From positions 1 to 39,894 of the forward strand of contig CAUJEY010000186.1 of NCBI GenBank assembly GCA_963169325.1: a stretch of DNA of 39,894 nt, given 5' to 3'. The notes under the pieces were generated by a model. That model worked only from the letters and a program-made list of their open reading frames with translations, had not been told where the DNA came from and did no database searches. The stretch comes from Bacteroidota bacterium. GTDB lineage: Bacteria > Bacteroidota > Bacteroidia > Chitinophagales > Saprospiraceae. Position numbers and translations under genes: made by a program. Below are positions 11,302 to 19,872 of this stretch, piece after piece (the first letter of the stretch is position 1; the number at the start of each line of letters is the position of its first letter).

Positions 11302-12057
11302 ATGTATCACCAACAACTCCACCTCGTTTTCCACGATCTGGCCAACCAATATACGGAGCGGCAAACCTGGCAGACCGAAACAGAAATCCTGGAGGACGAT
11401 CCTCAGGCGGCTTTTTATTTTATCGAACGTTTGTTGGAAAATGCAAAAACCGATCTGGCGCCTTTTTCAAACCGGCAGGTTGGTTTGGGCCTCGACTTTA
11501 TTTTCTCTAACGCCCACTCCAACCTGGCGAATGATTTCAAACAAGCCGACGTGCCGTATCAGCGCAAGGAAAAAGCCATACGTACTTTGGTTAACCTGTT
11601 CCGGGATGTCATGGCGCCCCGGTGCGAGCCCAAATTGTCCGCTTTTTCGAAGGAGTCGCATTCAGACCTTCAATATATCTGTTATATGTTTTGGGATGTT
11701 TGCCCCTGGTCAATCTGGCTTAACGATTCGGCAAGAGCGGCAATGCTGGACGTTATCCCAACCCTTTCGAAGTTAAAATCGCCGAAAGCGATGAACGCTG
11801 CAATACAACAACCCTACAAAACGATAGATGTAGAAACCAGGGGCTATTACGAGGCCACCGCGTACGTCATGCAGGAATGCCTTCGCCTGGACAATCCGGC
11901 CTGCGTGGAGAGCGGTCTGCACGGACTTGGGCATTTGGTTCCCTTTTTACCGGATATCGCCGTGCCGATCATCGACCGGTATTTGAAAAACAAGAAAAAT
12001 CTGGACGAAAACCTGGTACGGTATGCCCAGGCAGCCCGGACGGGGATGATTTTATAA
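11302..12057 (+). CDS. Unrecognised 251-aa cytoplasmic protein upstream of the RNA-repair cassette
   Basis: The ATG at 11302 opens a 251-residue frame with no signal peptide or membrane segment. It is rich in helices and in Trp, Tyr and Cys (for example QYICYMFWDVCPWSIW near residues 128-143), and the C-terminal third reads like short alpha-helical hairpins (HGLGHLVPFLPDIAVPIIDRYL), which hints at HEAT-like packing. I do not recognise the family. The stop is 51 bases before the HNH/pseudo-ligase gene on the same strand, without an obvious terminator between, so co-transcription with the repair cassette is plausible. Function cannot be assigned from sequence alone. Confidence 0.75.
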   Translation: MYHQQLHLVFHDLANQYTERQTWQTETEILEDDPQAAFYFIERLLENAKTDLAPFSNRQVGLGLDFIFSNAHSNLANDFKQADVPYQRKEKAIRTLVNLFRDVMAPRCEPKLSAFSKESHSDLQYICYMFWDVCPWSIWLNDSARAAMLDVIPTLSKLKSPKAMNAAIQQPYKTIDVETRGYYEATAYVMQECLRLDNPACVESGLHGLGHLVPFLPDIAVPIIDRYLKNKKNLDENLVRYAQAARTGMIL

Positions 12058-12108
12058 ATCAAATTATTATGCGACTCTGGTCCTACCAACATCCATTTTT
12101 AGCAACTC

Positions 12109-13011
12109 ATGCGATTGCTTCTCTCCCGCGATAATTTCAGAAACGGTACCTTCGAAAGAGATCATTTTCAATGTGTCGTTTGCGGGTTGCCGGCTGTTGA
12201 CGCCCACCATATTATTGAAAGGCGCCTGTTCAAAGCCGCCCACGAAAAAGGTGGATATTTTTTGAATAATGGTGCATCTCTTTGTGAAAAACACCATATC
12301 GAAGCCGAGCAAACAACTATTTCGAGTCAAACTATCCGGCAATTGTGCGGTATAGAAACCATTGTACTGCCGGAACATTTCTGGCCCGGTTGGGAATACG
12401 ATAAATGGGGGAATATCATAACGCCTGAAGGCAGACTGAGGGGCGAATTATATTACGAAATGTCCGTTCAGGCTACCCTGAGAAATGTTAAATTTCTGCA
12501 TTATACCATTCACCCTAAACCGTATCATTTACCCTGGAGCAGAGCTGGTACCGCAGACCCTGTATTGGATGACGACACTTGTTTTGAGCAGGAAGAAGTG
12601 GTGGTAACGCTCCAAACGAATGGCTTGCCATTTACAGGTTATCCCGATTTTTGTCATGGCCGCAGCCTGGACACCGCGCTTACACCCGCAGTAAAAACGA
12701 ATTTGTTACAAAAATTAACGGTACTGGATGCCAATATGCGCGTCTGTGGACGTTGTTCGGACGATAATTTATATGTATCTTCCATTTGGATAGAAAACAA
12801 TTGTCTGGATTGGACAGAAACCAAAGACTTTGCAGCCTTTTTGGGTATGCCCTTGCCGGCTGTACTATTTGAAGGTTTTTATGATAAAAATGCGATTACC
12901 AAAGATTTTAAAAACGTCGCATATCCTGAAAAAACAGGTTATACAGTACGTTTGAAAAAGGGATTCCGGGTTTTTGATAATTGGAAATCGAATGCGGAGT
13001 GTGTCGTTTAA
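12109..13011 (+). CDS. HNH-type zinc domain fused to a catalytically dead RNA-ligase-like domain
   Basis: The product has 300 residues; ATG 12109 comes right after an in-frame TAG at 12100, so no longer start exists. Residues about 15-65 form an HNH-type finger: C22..C25, DAHHI (H33, H34), N54, C59 and H62-H63. Residues about 135-290 line up with the ligase encoded at 13375. KPYHLPWS matches RTYHFPFS, EEVVVT matches HELVVT, and FAAFLGMPLPAVLFEGFYD matches YAHLMDLPVVPVLERGYLT. At the ligase motif I lysine this protein has Q169 (TLQTNG against TEKLDG). The motif III glutamate is A208 (LDANM against FGENM), and the motif IV glutamate is T276 (KTGYTVRL against SEGVVCRI). The motif V lysines are also missing. 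It therefore should not form a ligase-AMP. HNH domains often cut DNA or RNA; whether this one cuts or only binds is unknown. A sensor or recruiter for the adjacent ligase and HD-Pnk is my inference. Confidence 0.82.
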   Translation: MRLLLSRDNFRNGTFERDHFQCVVCGLPAVDAHHIIERRLFKAAHEKGGYFLNNGASLCEKHHIEAEQTTISSQTIRQLCGIETIVLPEHFWPGWEYDKWGNIITPEGRLRGELYYEMSVQATLRNVKFLHYTIHPKPYHLPWSRAGTADPVLDDDTCFEQEEVVVTLQTNGLPFTGYPDFCHGRSLDTALTPAVKTNLLQKLTVLDANMRVCGRCSDDNLYVSSIWIENNCLDWTETKDFAAFLGMPLPAVLFEGFYDKNAITKDFKNVAYPEKTGYTVRLKKGFRVFDNWKSNAECVV

Positions 13012-13050
13012 GGTGAATTGTGACATATTTCGCAAATTGTGCAATATTCG

Positions 13051-13227
13051 TTTAGCCCCTCTTACTTTGTGTCTTTGTGCCTTTGTGTGAAATAATAAGT
13101 TTCACACAAAGGCACAAAGACACAATGCGTAGAGTACACTTATTTCACACAAAGGCACAAAGACACAAAGCGTAGGGTACACTTATTTCACGCAAAGGCA
13201 CAAAGGCACAAAGTAAGAGGGGCTAAA
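13051..13227. repeat. Inverted-repeat element with 43-bp tandem units between the HNH gene and the ligase gene
   Basis: The outer 44-bp arms (13051-13094 with 13184-13227) are complementary with two mismatches and begin tttagcccctcttact. The left arm also pairs perfectly over 25 bp (13068-13092) with 13100-13124 across a 7-base loop. Three direct units start at 13100, 13143 and 13186 with an exact 43-bp period; each begins tttcacRcaaaggcacaaag. The element is built from words such as caaaggca and is non-coding in all frames. Its outer end closely matches the end of the element at 29319-29357. It splits the repair cassette and could act as a strong transcript-end hairpin. Confidence 0.88.
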
Positions 13228-13296
13228 CACTAAAACTTTGCGTGGTATAAGAATATTTGGCAGAATGGAGCGCCCCAAGTATGGAACTAAAATACA

Positions 13297-13328
13297 ATTG
13301 CGAAACGTTACGCAAAATTCTGCCTTTG
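13297..13328 (+). promoter_or_regulatory. Candidate Bacteroidota promoter for the RNA ligase gene
   Basis: ATTG at 13297-13300 is followed after 20 bases by TGCCTTTG at 13321-13328, close to the Bacteroidota consensus TTTG-N19/20-TAnnTTTG with one mismatch in each box. Transcription would start near 13335. This fits translation from ATG 13375 better than from ATG 13339, which would leave almost no leader. Confidence 0.35.
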
Positions 13329-13374
13329 TATAAGAAACATGGCTCACCCTGAATTTCAACCAAAAACAAACCAC

Positions 13375-14046
13375 ATGTCCGAATTAACAACGGAAAAATA
13401 CCCACGCACCTATCATTTCCCCTTTTCCGAAGGCGCCACCAATGACGACCGGATACAAGCCGACTGGCAGCGCATGTTGCAGCATGAACTCGTGGTCACC
13501 GAAAAATTAGACGGCGAAAACAGCTGCATCAAATCGGACGGCGTGTACGCCCGTTCGCATGGCGCCGTCAATCGCAACGCCTGGGCGCGCCCGGTATGGG
13601 ATATTTGGGAAAGAGTAGGGCACACGTTGGGCGATCTGCATATTTTTGGCGAGAACATGTACGCCATTCACAGCATCGTCTACCCTGACCTGGAACATTA
13701 CTTTTATGTATTTGCCATTCGCGACGGCGAAACCTGGCTATCCTGGGATGAAGTGCTCGAATATGCTCACCTTATGGATCTACCGGTGGTTCCGGTCCTC
13801 GAACGCGGATATTTAACCGAAAAAAGCCTCAAATCGCTGATCGAACAACAACAACGAAACGGCAGTCGCCTGGGTGGATTGAGCGAAGGCGTCGTGTGTC
13901 GCATCGCCAATTCCTTTCCTGACGCCGCTTTTTCAGACAGCGTGCTAAAATACGTGCGTAAAAATCATGTACAAACCGATGAACACTGGACCCGAAACTG
14001 GGAAAAAGCAACGCTCCGCGCCGAAAAATTTGATCACAAACCTTGA
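13375..14046 (+). CDS. ATP-dependent RNA ligase, Rnl2-like (end-sealing enzyme)
   Basis: The product is a 223-residue nucleotidyltransferase if started at ATG 13375 (MSELTTEKYPRTYHF); an upstream in-frame ATG at 13339 would add 12 residues without similarity to the family. The ordered ligase motifs are visible: motif I EKLDGEN with the AMP-accepting K44, a YARSHG segment after it, motif III FGEN (E93), motif IIIa YFYVFAIRDG, motif IV SEGVVCRI (E161) and motif V LKYVRK (K182, K186). There is no large C-terminal domain, so it is a minimal ligase. It would join 5'-phosphate to 3'-OH ends through ligase-AMP and RNA-AMP intermediates. Its 3' end overlaps the HD-Pnk gene, which supplies those ends, so translational coupling is likely. 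It is preceded by a repeat element and a possible own promoter. Confidence 0.9.
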   Translation: MSELTTEKYPRTYHFPFSEGATNDDRIQADWQRMLQHELVVTEKLDGENSCIKSDGVYARSHGAVNRNAWARPVWDIWERVGHTLGDLHIFGENMYAIHSIVYPDLEHYFYVFAIRDGETWLSWDEVLEYAHLMDLPVVPVLERGYLTEKSLKSLIEQQQRNGSRLGGLSEGVVCRIANSFPDAAFSDSVLKYVRKNHVQTDEHWTRNWEKATLRAEKFDHKP

Positions 14047-15103
14047 TGCGGATTGGCCGGCCCTGCAATCAACAGATTGGGCAGCGGACATGCAACAATG
14101 CCTGCAAGAGCCCGAATACCATGCCGAAGGAGATGTGTGGACGCATACCCGGATGGTGATGGACGCCCTGATTGCGTTGCCCGAATACCAGGCGCTCCCC
14201 CCCGATGACCAAAACCTGCTGCTGCATGCCGCCTTGTTGCACGATGTGGCAAAACCGGTATGCACCATCATCGAAAACGGTAAAATTAGCTCGCCACGAC
14301 ATGCGAAAATAGGTGAAAAAATAGCCCGGGAAATACTCTGGGACTTCGATTTTGCCTTTCGCGAAAATGTCTGTGCCCTGGTGCGCCTGCATGGTTTGCC
14401 GATTTGGGGCCTCGAAAAAGCCGACCCGGTACGCGCAGCCATTCTGGCAGGCTGGCGGGTGCGCAACGAGCTGACCTATATTCTGGCCAAAGCCGATGTG
14501 CTGGGGCGTATTTGTGAAACCCAAAATGAATTGATGTATCGCCTGGAATTGTACCGGGAAATTTGCCTGGAGAACGACTGCTTTTATAACGCCCGCGAAT
14601 GGTACAACGACCACAGTCGATTTCGGTATTTCTGGTCGGAGGAAACCTATCCCAGCGAAATTTTTGACGATACGACCCATGAAATAGTCATGATGTGTGG
14701 TATCGCGGGTAGCGGCAAAGACACGGCATATCAAAAACATTACGCCCACCTGCCGTTAGTCAGTCTGGACAATATCCGACAAGAGCTCAAAATAAAACCC
14801 GACGATAAAGGTGCGCAAGGCAAGGTGGCGCAAGTGGCCTACGAACGCGCTAAAGAGTTTTGCCGGCGCAAACAGTCCTTTGTGTGGAACAGCACCAACC
14901 TGACGAGTGAAATGCGCGCCCGGCTGATCGGCACTTTGCGGGTGTATGATCCACGTTTCACTATCGTTTACGTGGAAGCCTCGCAAAACGATATTTTTCA
15001 ACGGCGCAAGGCAGATATCAAAGCGGCTGTTTTGGAGCGCATGATTCAGCAATTGGAGGTGCCGCTGGTAGGGGAGGCGCATGCGGTGCGGTATGTTGTT
15101 TAG
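13967..15103 (+). CDS. HD-Pnk: bifunctional end-healing enzyme (HD phosphoesterase plus P-loop polynucleotide kinase)
   Basis: The N-terminal half carries HD-domain metal ligands: YHAEGDV (H52), WTHT (H60), LLHDVAKP (H92, D93), RHAKIG (H112), H142 and D177. The C-terminal half has a P-loop GIAGSGKDT (residues 245-253), the SLDNIR segment (D268) and a lid region FQRRKAD. This order matches the HD-Pnk enzyme characterised from Runella slithyformis, which removes 2',3'-cyclic and 3'-phosphates with the HD domain and phosphorylates 5'-OH ends with the kinase; homologs are often encoded next to a putative ATP-dependent ligase, as here. The start is ATG 13967 or ATG 13979, overlapping the ligase gene by 80 or 68 bases. 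The conserved YHAEGDV region begins about 50 residues in, so a start after the ligase stop would crowd the domain. All key residues look intact. Confidence 0.92.
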   Translation: MYKPMNTGPETGKKQRSAPKNLITNLDADWPALQSTDWAADMQQCLQEPEYHAEGDVWTHTRMVMDALIALPEYQALPPDDQNLLLHAALLHDVAKPVCTIIENGKISSPRHAKIGEKIAREILWDFDFAFRENVCALVRLHGLPIWGLEKADPVRAAILAGWRVRNELTYILAKADVLGRICETQNELMYRLELYREICLENDCFYNAREWYNDHSRFRYFWSEETYPSEIFDDTTHEIVMMCGIAGSGKDTAYQKHYAHLPLVSLDNIRQELKIKPDDKGAQGKVAQVAYERAKEFCRRKQSFVWNSTNLTSEMRARLIGTLRVYDPRFTIVYVEASQNDIFQRRKADIKAAVLERMIQQLEVPLVGEAHAVRYVV

Positions 15104-15107
15104 GATT

Positions 15108-15890
15108 TCAATACGGTTTCCTCCCCTTGGCAACAGGCAGGTTTCTGATCATTTCCGTATAGTAACTATCGCCAACGCCGAGCGATTTGTGTTTTGCCCC
15201 CAGTTCTATGTCGACTGTTCGGTCTTCCCGGTTGATCCGAAGGATACGATCGGAATTGATTATATTGTTTTTGCTGATACGCTGAAACCGTTCCGGCGGA
15301 AGCAATTCAAGAAATTTGTTGAGCGTCAAATCCACCTGGTGCGTGCCGGTGTCCGTTACGACGAATGTTTCGCCACCGCCGGCCGCCTCGAAATATGCGA
15401 TTTTATCGAAATCGAGCCGGAGCAGGTTGCCGCGGTTGTTGATGAAAATGGCGTGTTGCGTTTCGGAGGATTTGGGGTCGGAAACCGGCAACGTGTCGTT
15501 CATTTTAGCGGCCATCAGCGCATCGATGGATTTGCGGAGTTTTTTTTGCCAGTCTTCCACGAAAGGTTTCACCAGGTATTGCACCACGAAGCGGCGGTAA
15601 TCATTGAGGGCGCTCATGACGTATTCCGGGTAGCCGGTCGTCATCACGATATAAGGAATGGGGATGCCGTTTTCCTGTAAACGGGTGAGCAGGGCAAAAA
15701 CGTCGCCGCCGATCAATTGTATGTCCATGAAGGCGGCGTCTGGCTTCGTTTGGGCAATGAGGCGGAATGAATCATCCAGGGTAGCGGCCTCGCCAACCAG
15801 CTCGAGTTCGGGGTATTGATTCAATTTTTTGACTAGCCAGTTTCGGTTGTCGTCTTCGTCCTCGAGGACGATGGTGCGGAGTTTGTACAT
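15108..15890 (-). CDS. LytTR-family response regulator
   Basis: The product has 260 residues: an N-terminal receiver domain (about 4-120) with the acidic pocket ED at 10-11, phospho-acceptor D56 in MDIQL, TTG in the switch strand and the LVKPF lysine, followed by a LytTR DNA-binding domain (about 145-255; IFINNRGNLLRLDFDKIAYFEA is its first part, quoted here as IFINNRGNLL...IAYFEA). The gene lies 11 bases downstream of the sensor kinase gene on the same strand and is most likely its cognate output regulator, binding direct repeats in target promoters. It converges on the HD-Pnk gene, with only 4 bases between the two stop codons. All receiver residues look functional. Confidence 0.92.
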   Translation of the reverse strand: MYKLRTIVLEDEDDNRNWLVKKLNQYPELELVGEAATLDDSFRLIAQTKPDAAFMDIQLIGGDVFALLTRLQENGIPIPYIVMTTGYPEYVMSALNDYRRFVVQYLVKPFVEDWQKKLRKSIDALMAAKMNDTLPVSDPKSSETQHAIFINNRGNLLRLDFDKIAYFEAAGGGETFVVTDTGTHQVDLTLNKFLELLPPERFQRISKNNIINSDRILRINREDRTVDIELGAKHKSLGVGDSYYTEMIRNLPVAKGRKPY

Positions 15891-15901
15891 GGTTGATTCA
15901 T

Positions 15902-18900
15902 TTAAAATTCAAAATTATAATCCTTCGGCATCCGCACGATCACCCGCGTGCCATAGGGCCTACCTTCTTCGTCCACAAAAATATCATCCTGATAAATTTG
16001 TTCGAGTGGAAGCGGGTTTTGCCTGTTGTAAATTGTTTCCAATTCTTTAAGCATCGTCGTGCCGTTCTGGGTGCCTTTGGAGCCGATTTTTTTGGCGTTT
16101 GCGCGCCCCACGCCGTCGTCTTCGATGGTAATGACGGCGTACCGATCGTCTTCCCGGAGGCTGATGTGTACCTGTCCAATTCCTGTGTTTTTGCTACGAA
16201 TGCCGTGTTCGACCGCGTTTTCCGCGTGGATTTGGACAATCATCAGCGGTACGCACATATTTTCGAGTTTGGTCAGCATTTCTTCGCCGGGCATCTCGTA
16301 AGTCAGTCTGTCCCCGAAACGGCATTTTTGGATAAACAGGTAGTTTTCCGTTAGGTGCAGTTCCTCCCGCAGTGAATGGAAGGCTTTTTTCATCCGGCTG
16401 TTTTTAAATACCGTGCTGATATTTTCGGAGAGTTTGCCTACCACGCGCACGGCCTCTTCGTCCTCGTCCACGCGCACCTGCAACCATTGCAGGGTGTTAT
16501 TGATGAAGTGTGGATTCAGTTGATTTACAATGGCCTGTACCTGTAGTTTGTCTTTTTCCTTGCTCATCCGCGCCATTTCGTTTTTATCCTTTTCGAGTTG
16601 GAGTTGCTGGTTGGAAATTTCAAGATTTTGGTCGGCGATTTTTACCTCCCGGCGCCACCAAAGTGCGCCGATCCCGATAACTGTACTCAAAATCAGCAAC
16701 CAAAACAGCGGTGTTTCCCATAAAACAGGTGAAACTCGGAACTCCACCGCCGTCGGTATAGAAAGCATACCCTCCTTCACCGCGCGGATTTCGAAACGGT
16801 ACGCTCCTGCTTTCAGGCTTGGAAAGGTAACGGATTCGGTGCCGGGCGTAATCTTTACCCAAACACTGTCGCCCGTCAGCCGGTACTCGAACCGGGTATT
16901 GTCATAAAGCATCGGGTTTGGCGGGGAATGAAAATATATCTCCACATAACGCTGATCGTTTGAAAGCGCCAGGCGGGATGACAAATCATGGAAAGTATCC
17001 CGACCTGCGATCAGACTATCCACAAAAACCTTCGGTACGGCCGTGTCGCGGGGCAGCGTACGCGGGTCGTAGCGCAAAGCGCCGTTCGCGGCAGTCAGCC
17101 AGATACATGAATCACGGTCTACAAACAGCGCGTTTTGGTTGACCGGCCCGGCTTGGTAGCCGTTATTCAAATTTAAACTCCGTATAAGTATCCGACGCGG
17201 GGCGCCGTAAAACGCATCGAGGTCGAGCAGATGCAATCCCGCTGAGTTGCCAATTACTAGCGTGTGTGTGTCGTAAATCAGGCATGACGTCACAGTTGAT
17301 TCGCCGGTAAAATCCACGCCCACGGGCAGCAGGTTTTTTTGCAAATCGAAATCGGGGCTGATGCCAGGGCGGTTCTCAAAAAAACAAAGTCCCCGATCAG
17401 TGCCGAACCAGAGATTGCCACGACCGTCCTCCGCCATACTCATGCAGCCGTAGTTTGTGGGGGATTGATGGCGCAGCCAGTTCAGCACATGCCCGGTTTT
17501 AGGGTCGAGCATCGCCACGCCCTGGCTGGGGCGCCCCATCCAGTAGCGGCCGTATCGGTCTTCGAGGGCGGTGACGACATTGTCGAGCTGGAGGCCTTTT
17601 GCGTGATCTATTTTCAGCCAATCGAGTGTGTCTTTCCCAGTTTTGTTTTTATGGAGAATCCACAAGCCGCGACCTCCCGTACCCCACATTATCCGGCCTT
17701 TTTTATCTTTGGCGAGGAAAAAACCGTGTCCGCTTGGGCTGCTCGCTAAAAATTCCCAGTGGTTTTTTCCGTCGAATTTCAGGATGCCGAAATTAGGGCT
17801 GTTCGCATTGTTGAAATAGACATTCCCTTGAGCATCGGTCAAGCTGCCGTCGTTGTATACCTTATTGAGTTTCAACCCGGGCGGCTGTGGCTTCAGATAC
17901 AGTCCGTCAAAACCAGCTAACCCCTCGCCATAGGACGAAAACCAGATATTTTCATCCGCTGCCTGCGCCACACCCCATACCTGCGAAGGCATCCCTGGCG
18001 CTGTAACCGGGAGGTAAAACTGGTTGGGAAACAAACGCAGCACATTACCGGAAGTGGCTACCCAAATAGTCCCGGCAGCATCTTTGAGGATTTGCCGGAG
18101 GCCATTGACATCCAAAAAGGGATTGCTGAATAGCATCGTACGTCGGAGGCGCAAGTTTTGGGCATTGTGTTCGGCAAGAAGATAACGTTTTTCAGTTGAC
18201 TTATCATCCAAATGCCAGACAACGAAGAGGCTGTTGCCGGCCGCGTCGTGGGAGCAGCCTTTGTAAATTAAGGGCGGGGTCTTGCCGCCGGCCGAATATA
18301 TAGGGATAACGGGAGCGAGCAGTGGCAGCCAACGGTTGTTTTTCAGGATAAGCATGCCATTTGCATTTCGAACAATTGCCGCTCCCGCATCAGGTGAAAG
18401 GGCTGCATTGGAATAAAAAGGGCGGAAAAAATCTTCAAAGGAACCGGGCAGAGGGGGCAGTTTTGTTGGTTGCCCATTTTGAATGTGATAATAATCGCTG
18501 TAACGTGTTGTGCCATTGTAAGCATGCACCCACCAATCATCTGTTTTTTCGCCTTTCCATACTTCAGAGACCTCGTAATTGGCAGCAATACTTTCGGGTA
18601 CGACCCTTTTCCCGGTGTGGATAAATTTTTGGGTTGGAAAATCGTATTCAAAAGTACGGGTGGAGGGCTTGGGGTAATAAATCCCTTCAATTATGAATAC
18701 CTTATCTGCCTTCCTGTCAAAAACTAATCCGCCTTTTGCACAAGTATCCGCGCGAAAATCAAAGGCCTGCATTTTGCCGTCTTTCCAGCGCGAAACGCCG
18801 TGTTCGTTGTGGTCGAACCAGATACCGCCTTCCTTATCCTCAAAAACGTTCATCACTTTGTTGTTGAACATTTTATTCACCGTCGTCCAGTTTTCCCAGC

Positions 18901-19102
18901 GCTTGCCATCGAAACGGCTCACTCCACTAGCGTAACTGCCCACCCAAAGGATGCCCTTGCTGTCCTGAAATATGCCCATGTAGTTGTTGGCTGCCAGCCC
19001 GTCTTTTGAGTCGTAAGCGACAGCGCCGCAGGCTTGGGCATTTGCTCGCAAGCAGAACAAGGAAGTAAAAACAAGGGTGAAGTATAACTGACGCATGGGC
19101 AA
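15902..19102 (-). CDS. Propeller-type sensor histidine kinase (LytS/His_kinase class)
   Basis: The product has 1066 residues. A signal peptide (ending RANAQ) precedes a large periplasmic region of two-component-regulator propeller repeats, for example GLAANNYMGIFQDSKGILWVG and GRGNLWFGTDRGLCFFE. A Y_Y_Y-type domain follows (FEYRLTGDSVWVKITPG...), then one membrane segment (about LFWLLILSTVIGIGALWW), a short coiled coil and a His_kinase core. The phospho-acceptor is H865 in LNPHFINN, where the usual FLFNALN is replaced; the N box is NAVEHGI and the G box is DDGVGRAN. ATG 19102 or ATG 19096 can both start it. It would sense an extracellular, possibly glycan-type ligand and phosphorylate the downstream LytTR regulator. 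The pair forms an operon with an 11-base gap. Confidence 0.92.
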   Translation of the reverse strand: MPMRQLYFTLVFTSLFCLRANAQACGAVAYDSKDGLAANNYMGIFQDSKGILWVGSYASGVSRFDGKRWENWTTVNKMFNNKVMNVFEDKEGGIWFDHNEHGVSRWKDGKMQAFDFRADTCAKGGLVFDRKADKVFIIEGIYYPKPSTRTFEYDFPTQKFIHTGKRVVPESIAANYEVSEVWKGEKTDDWWVHAYNGTTRYSDYYHIQNGQPTKLPPLPGSFEDFFRPFYSNAALSPDAGAAIVRNANGMLILKNNRWLPLLAPVIPIYSAGGKTPPLIYKGCSHDAAGNSLFVVWHLDDKSTEKRYLLAEHNAQNLRLRRTMLFSNPFLDVNGLRQILKDAAGTIWVATSGNVLRLFPNQFYLPVTAPGMPSQVWGVAQAADENIWFSSYGEGLAGFDGLYLKPQPPGLKLNKVYNDGSLTDAQGNVYFNNANSPNFGILKFDGKNHWEFLASSPSGHGFFLAKDKKGRIMWGTGGRGLWILHKNKTGKDTLDWLKIDHAKGLQLDNVVTALEDRYGRYWMGRPSQGVAMLDPKTGHVLNWLRHQSPTNYGCMSMAEDGRGNLWFGTDRGLCFFENRPGISPDFDLQKNLLPVGVDFTGESTVTSCLIYDTHTLVIGNSAGLHLLDLDAFYGAPRRILIRSLNLNNGYQAGPVNQNALFVDRDSCIWLTAANGALRYDPRTLPRDTAVPKVFVDSLIAGRDTFHDLSSRLALSNDQRYVEIYFHSPPNPMLYDNTRFEYRLTGDSVWVKITPGTESVTFPSLKAGAYRFEIRAVKEGMLSIPTAVEFRVSPVLWETPLFWLLILSTVIGIGALWWRREVKIADQNLEISNQQLQLEKDKNEMARMSKEKDKLQVQAIVNQLNPHFINNTLQWLQVRVDEDEEAVRVVGKLSENISTVFKNSRMKKAFHSLREELHLTENYLFIQKCRFGDRLTYEMPGEEMLTKLENMCVPLMIVQIHAENAVEHGIRSKNTGIGQVHISLREDDRYAVITIEDDGVGRANAKKIGSKGTQNGTTMLKELETIYNRQNPLPLEQIYQDDIFVDEEGRPYGTRVIVRMPKDYNFEF

Positions 19103-19131
19103 GTCATGGAATGAAAAATCGGGTAGTCGTG

Positions 19132-19139
19132 CAAAAGTA
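19132..19139 (-). promoter_or_regulatory. Candidate -7 element for the sensor kinase operon
   Basis: Read on the minus strand this is TACTTTTG, a full match to the Bacteroidota -7 box TAnnTTTG, about 30 bases upstream of ATG 19102. No convincing TTTG -33 box lies at the usual distance. The rest of the 297-base divergent gap up to 19399 shows no further gene. Confidence 0.35.
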
Positions 19140-19399
19140 CCTAGCCTGTGTCACGAGATGGGCGAAACCGCTGTGAAGCGGGTAGTTTTTGTCATGAGGA
19201 ATATGAAACAAGGGTGTGTAGGTATCATGATATTGAAATTGCTGGAGATATAATCAAAAGATTTTCATGGTAAAAAATGGATGGGTTGTGGCAGTTTCTG
19301 CCGCTTTCGTGGGGAGTGGCAGTGGCATAGGGTGGGTGAGGTGCATTTTTGTGGCATCAAACAAATGTATAAAGGAACAAGTCTAAAAATAGTTAGTAC

Positions 19400-19867
19400 A
19401 TGCTTAAATTCAATTTTACCCTTTGTGCGCTCTTATTCATCCGGATGATTGAAGCGCAAAACCTCTCGCCTACGGTAGTGAACTCGTCGGGCGGAGTCGT
19501 TTCAAACAGTTCCAATAGTTTAGAATGGTCGCTTGGTGAATTGGCTGTCAGCACCTTTACAAGCCCTGCAGATCTTTTGACACAAGGCTTTTTGCAGCCG
19601 ACCATAACAATAGTTGGAACAGAAGCCCCTTTCGACGAAAGCCGATTTTCGGCGTTTCCAAACCCAGTTTCTGATTGGTTAAATTTGCAAACCGACATCC
19701 CGGAAATCAAAACGGTGCAAGTACACGATATTTTGGGCAGGCTTGTATTTCAATCTACCATTCAGCCTGGCATTGACGTTCACCAACTGAATAGCGGAAT
19801 TTATATCATTTCACTGTTCAGCAAACAAAACGAATTCCTTCACTCCTTCAAAATCAACAAAATTTAA
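19400..19867 (+). CDS. Small secreted protein with T9SS type A sorting domain
   Basis: The product has 155 residues. A signal peptide ends near MIEAQ. A short middle part (SSGGVVSNSSNSLEWSLGE) is of a type often found in Bacteroidota proteins that are almost nothing but a sorting tail. The T9SS tail starts at about residue 80 with FSAFPNPVSDWL and continues with VHDILGRLVFQ, LNSGIYIISL and a basic end. Type IX secretion would take it across the outer membrane, where the tail is usually removed. The next gene starts 5 bases after the stop, so the two are almost surely one operon. The small size suggests a carrier or co-factor of the downstream protein; this is inference. Confidence 0.85.
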   Translation: MLKFNFTLCALLFIRMIEAQNLSPTVVNSSGGVVSNSSNSLEWSLGELAVSTFTSPADLLTQGFLQPTITIVGTEAPFDESRFSAFPNPVSDWLNLQTDIPEIKTVQVHDILGRLVFQSTIQPGIDVHQLNSGIYIISLFSKQNEFLHSFKINKI

Positions 19868-19872
19868 TAGTA

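Noticed and set aside
13100-13227. CRISPR-like array
   Set aside because: The 43-bp units are contiguous without spacers and no cas gene is nearby.
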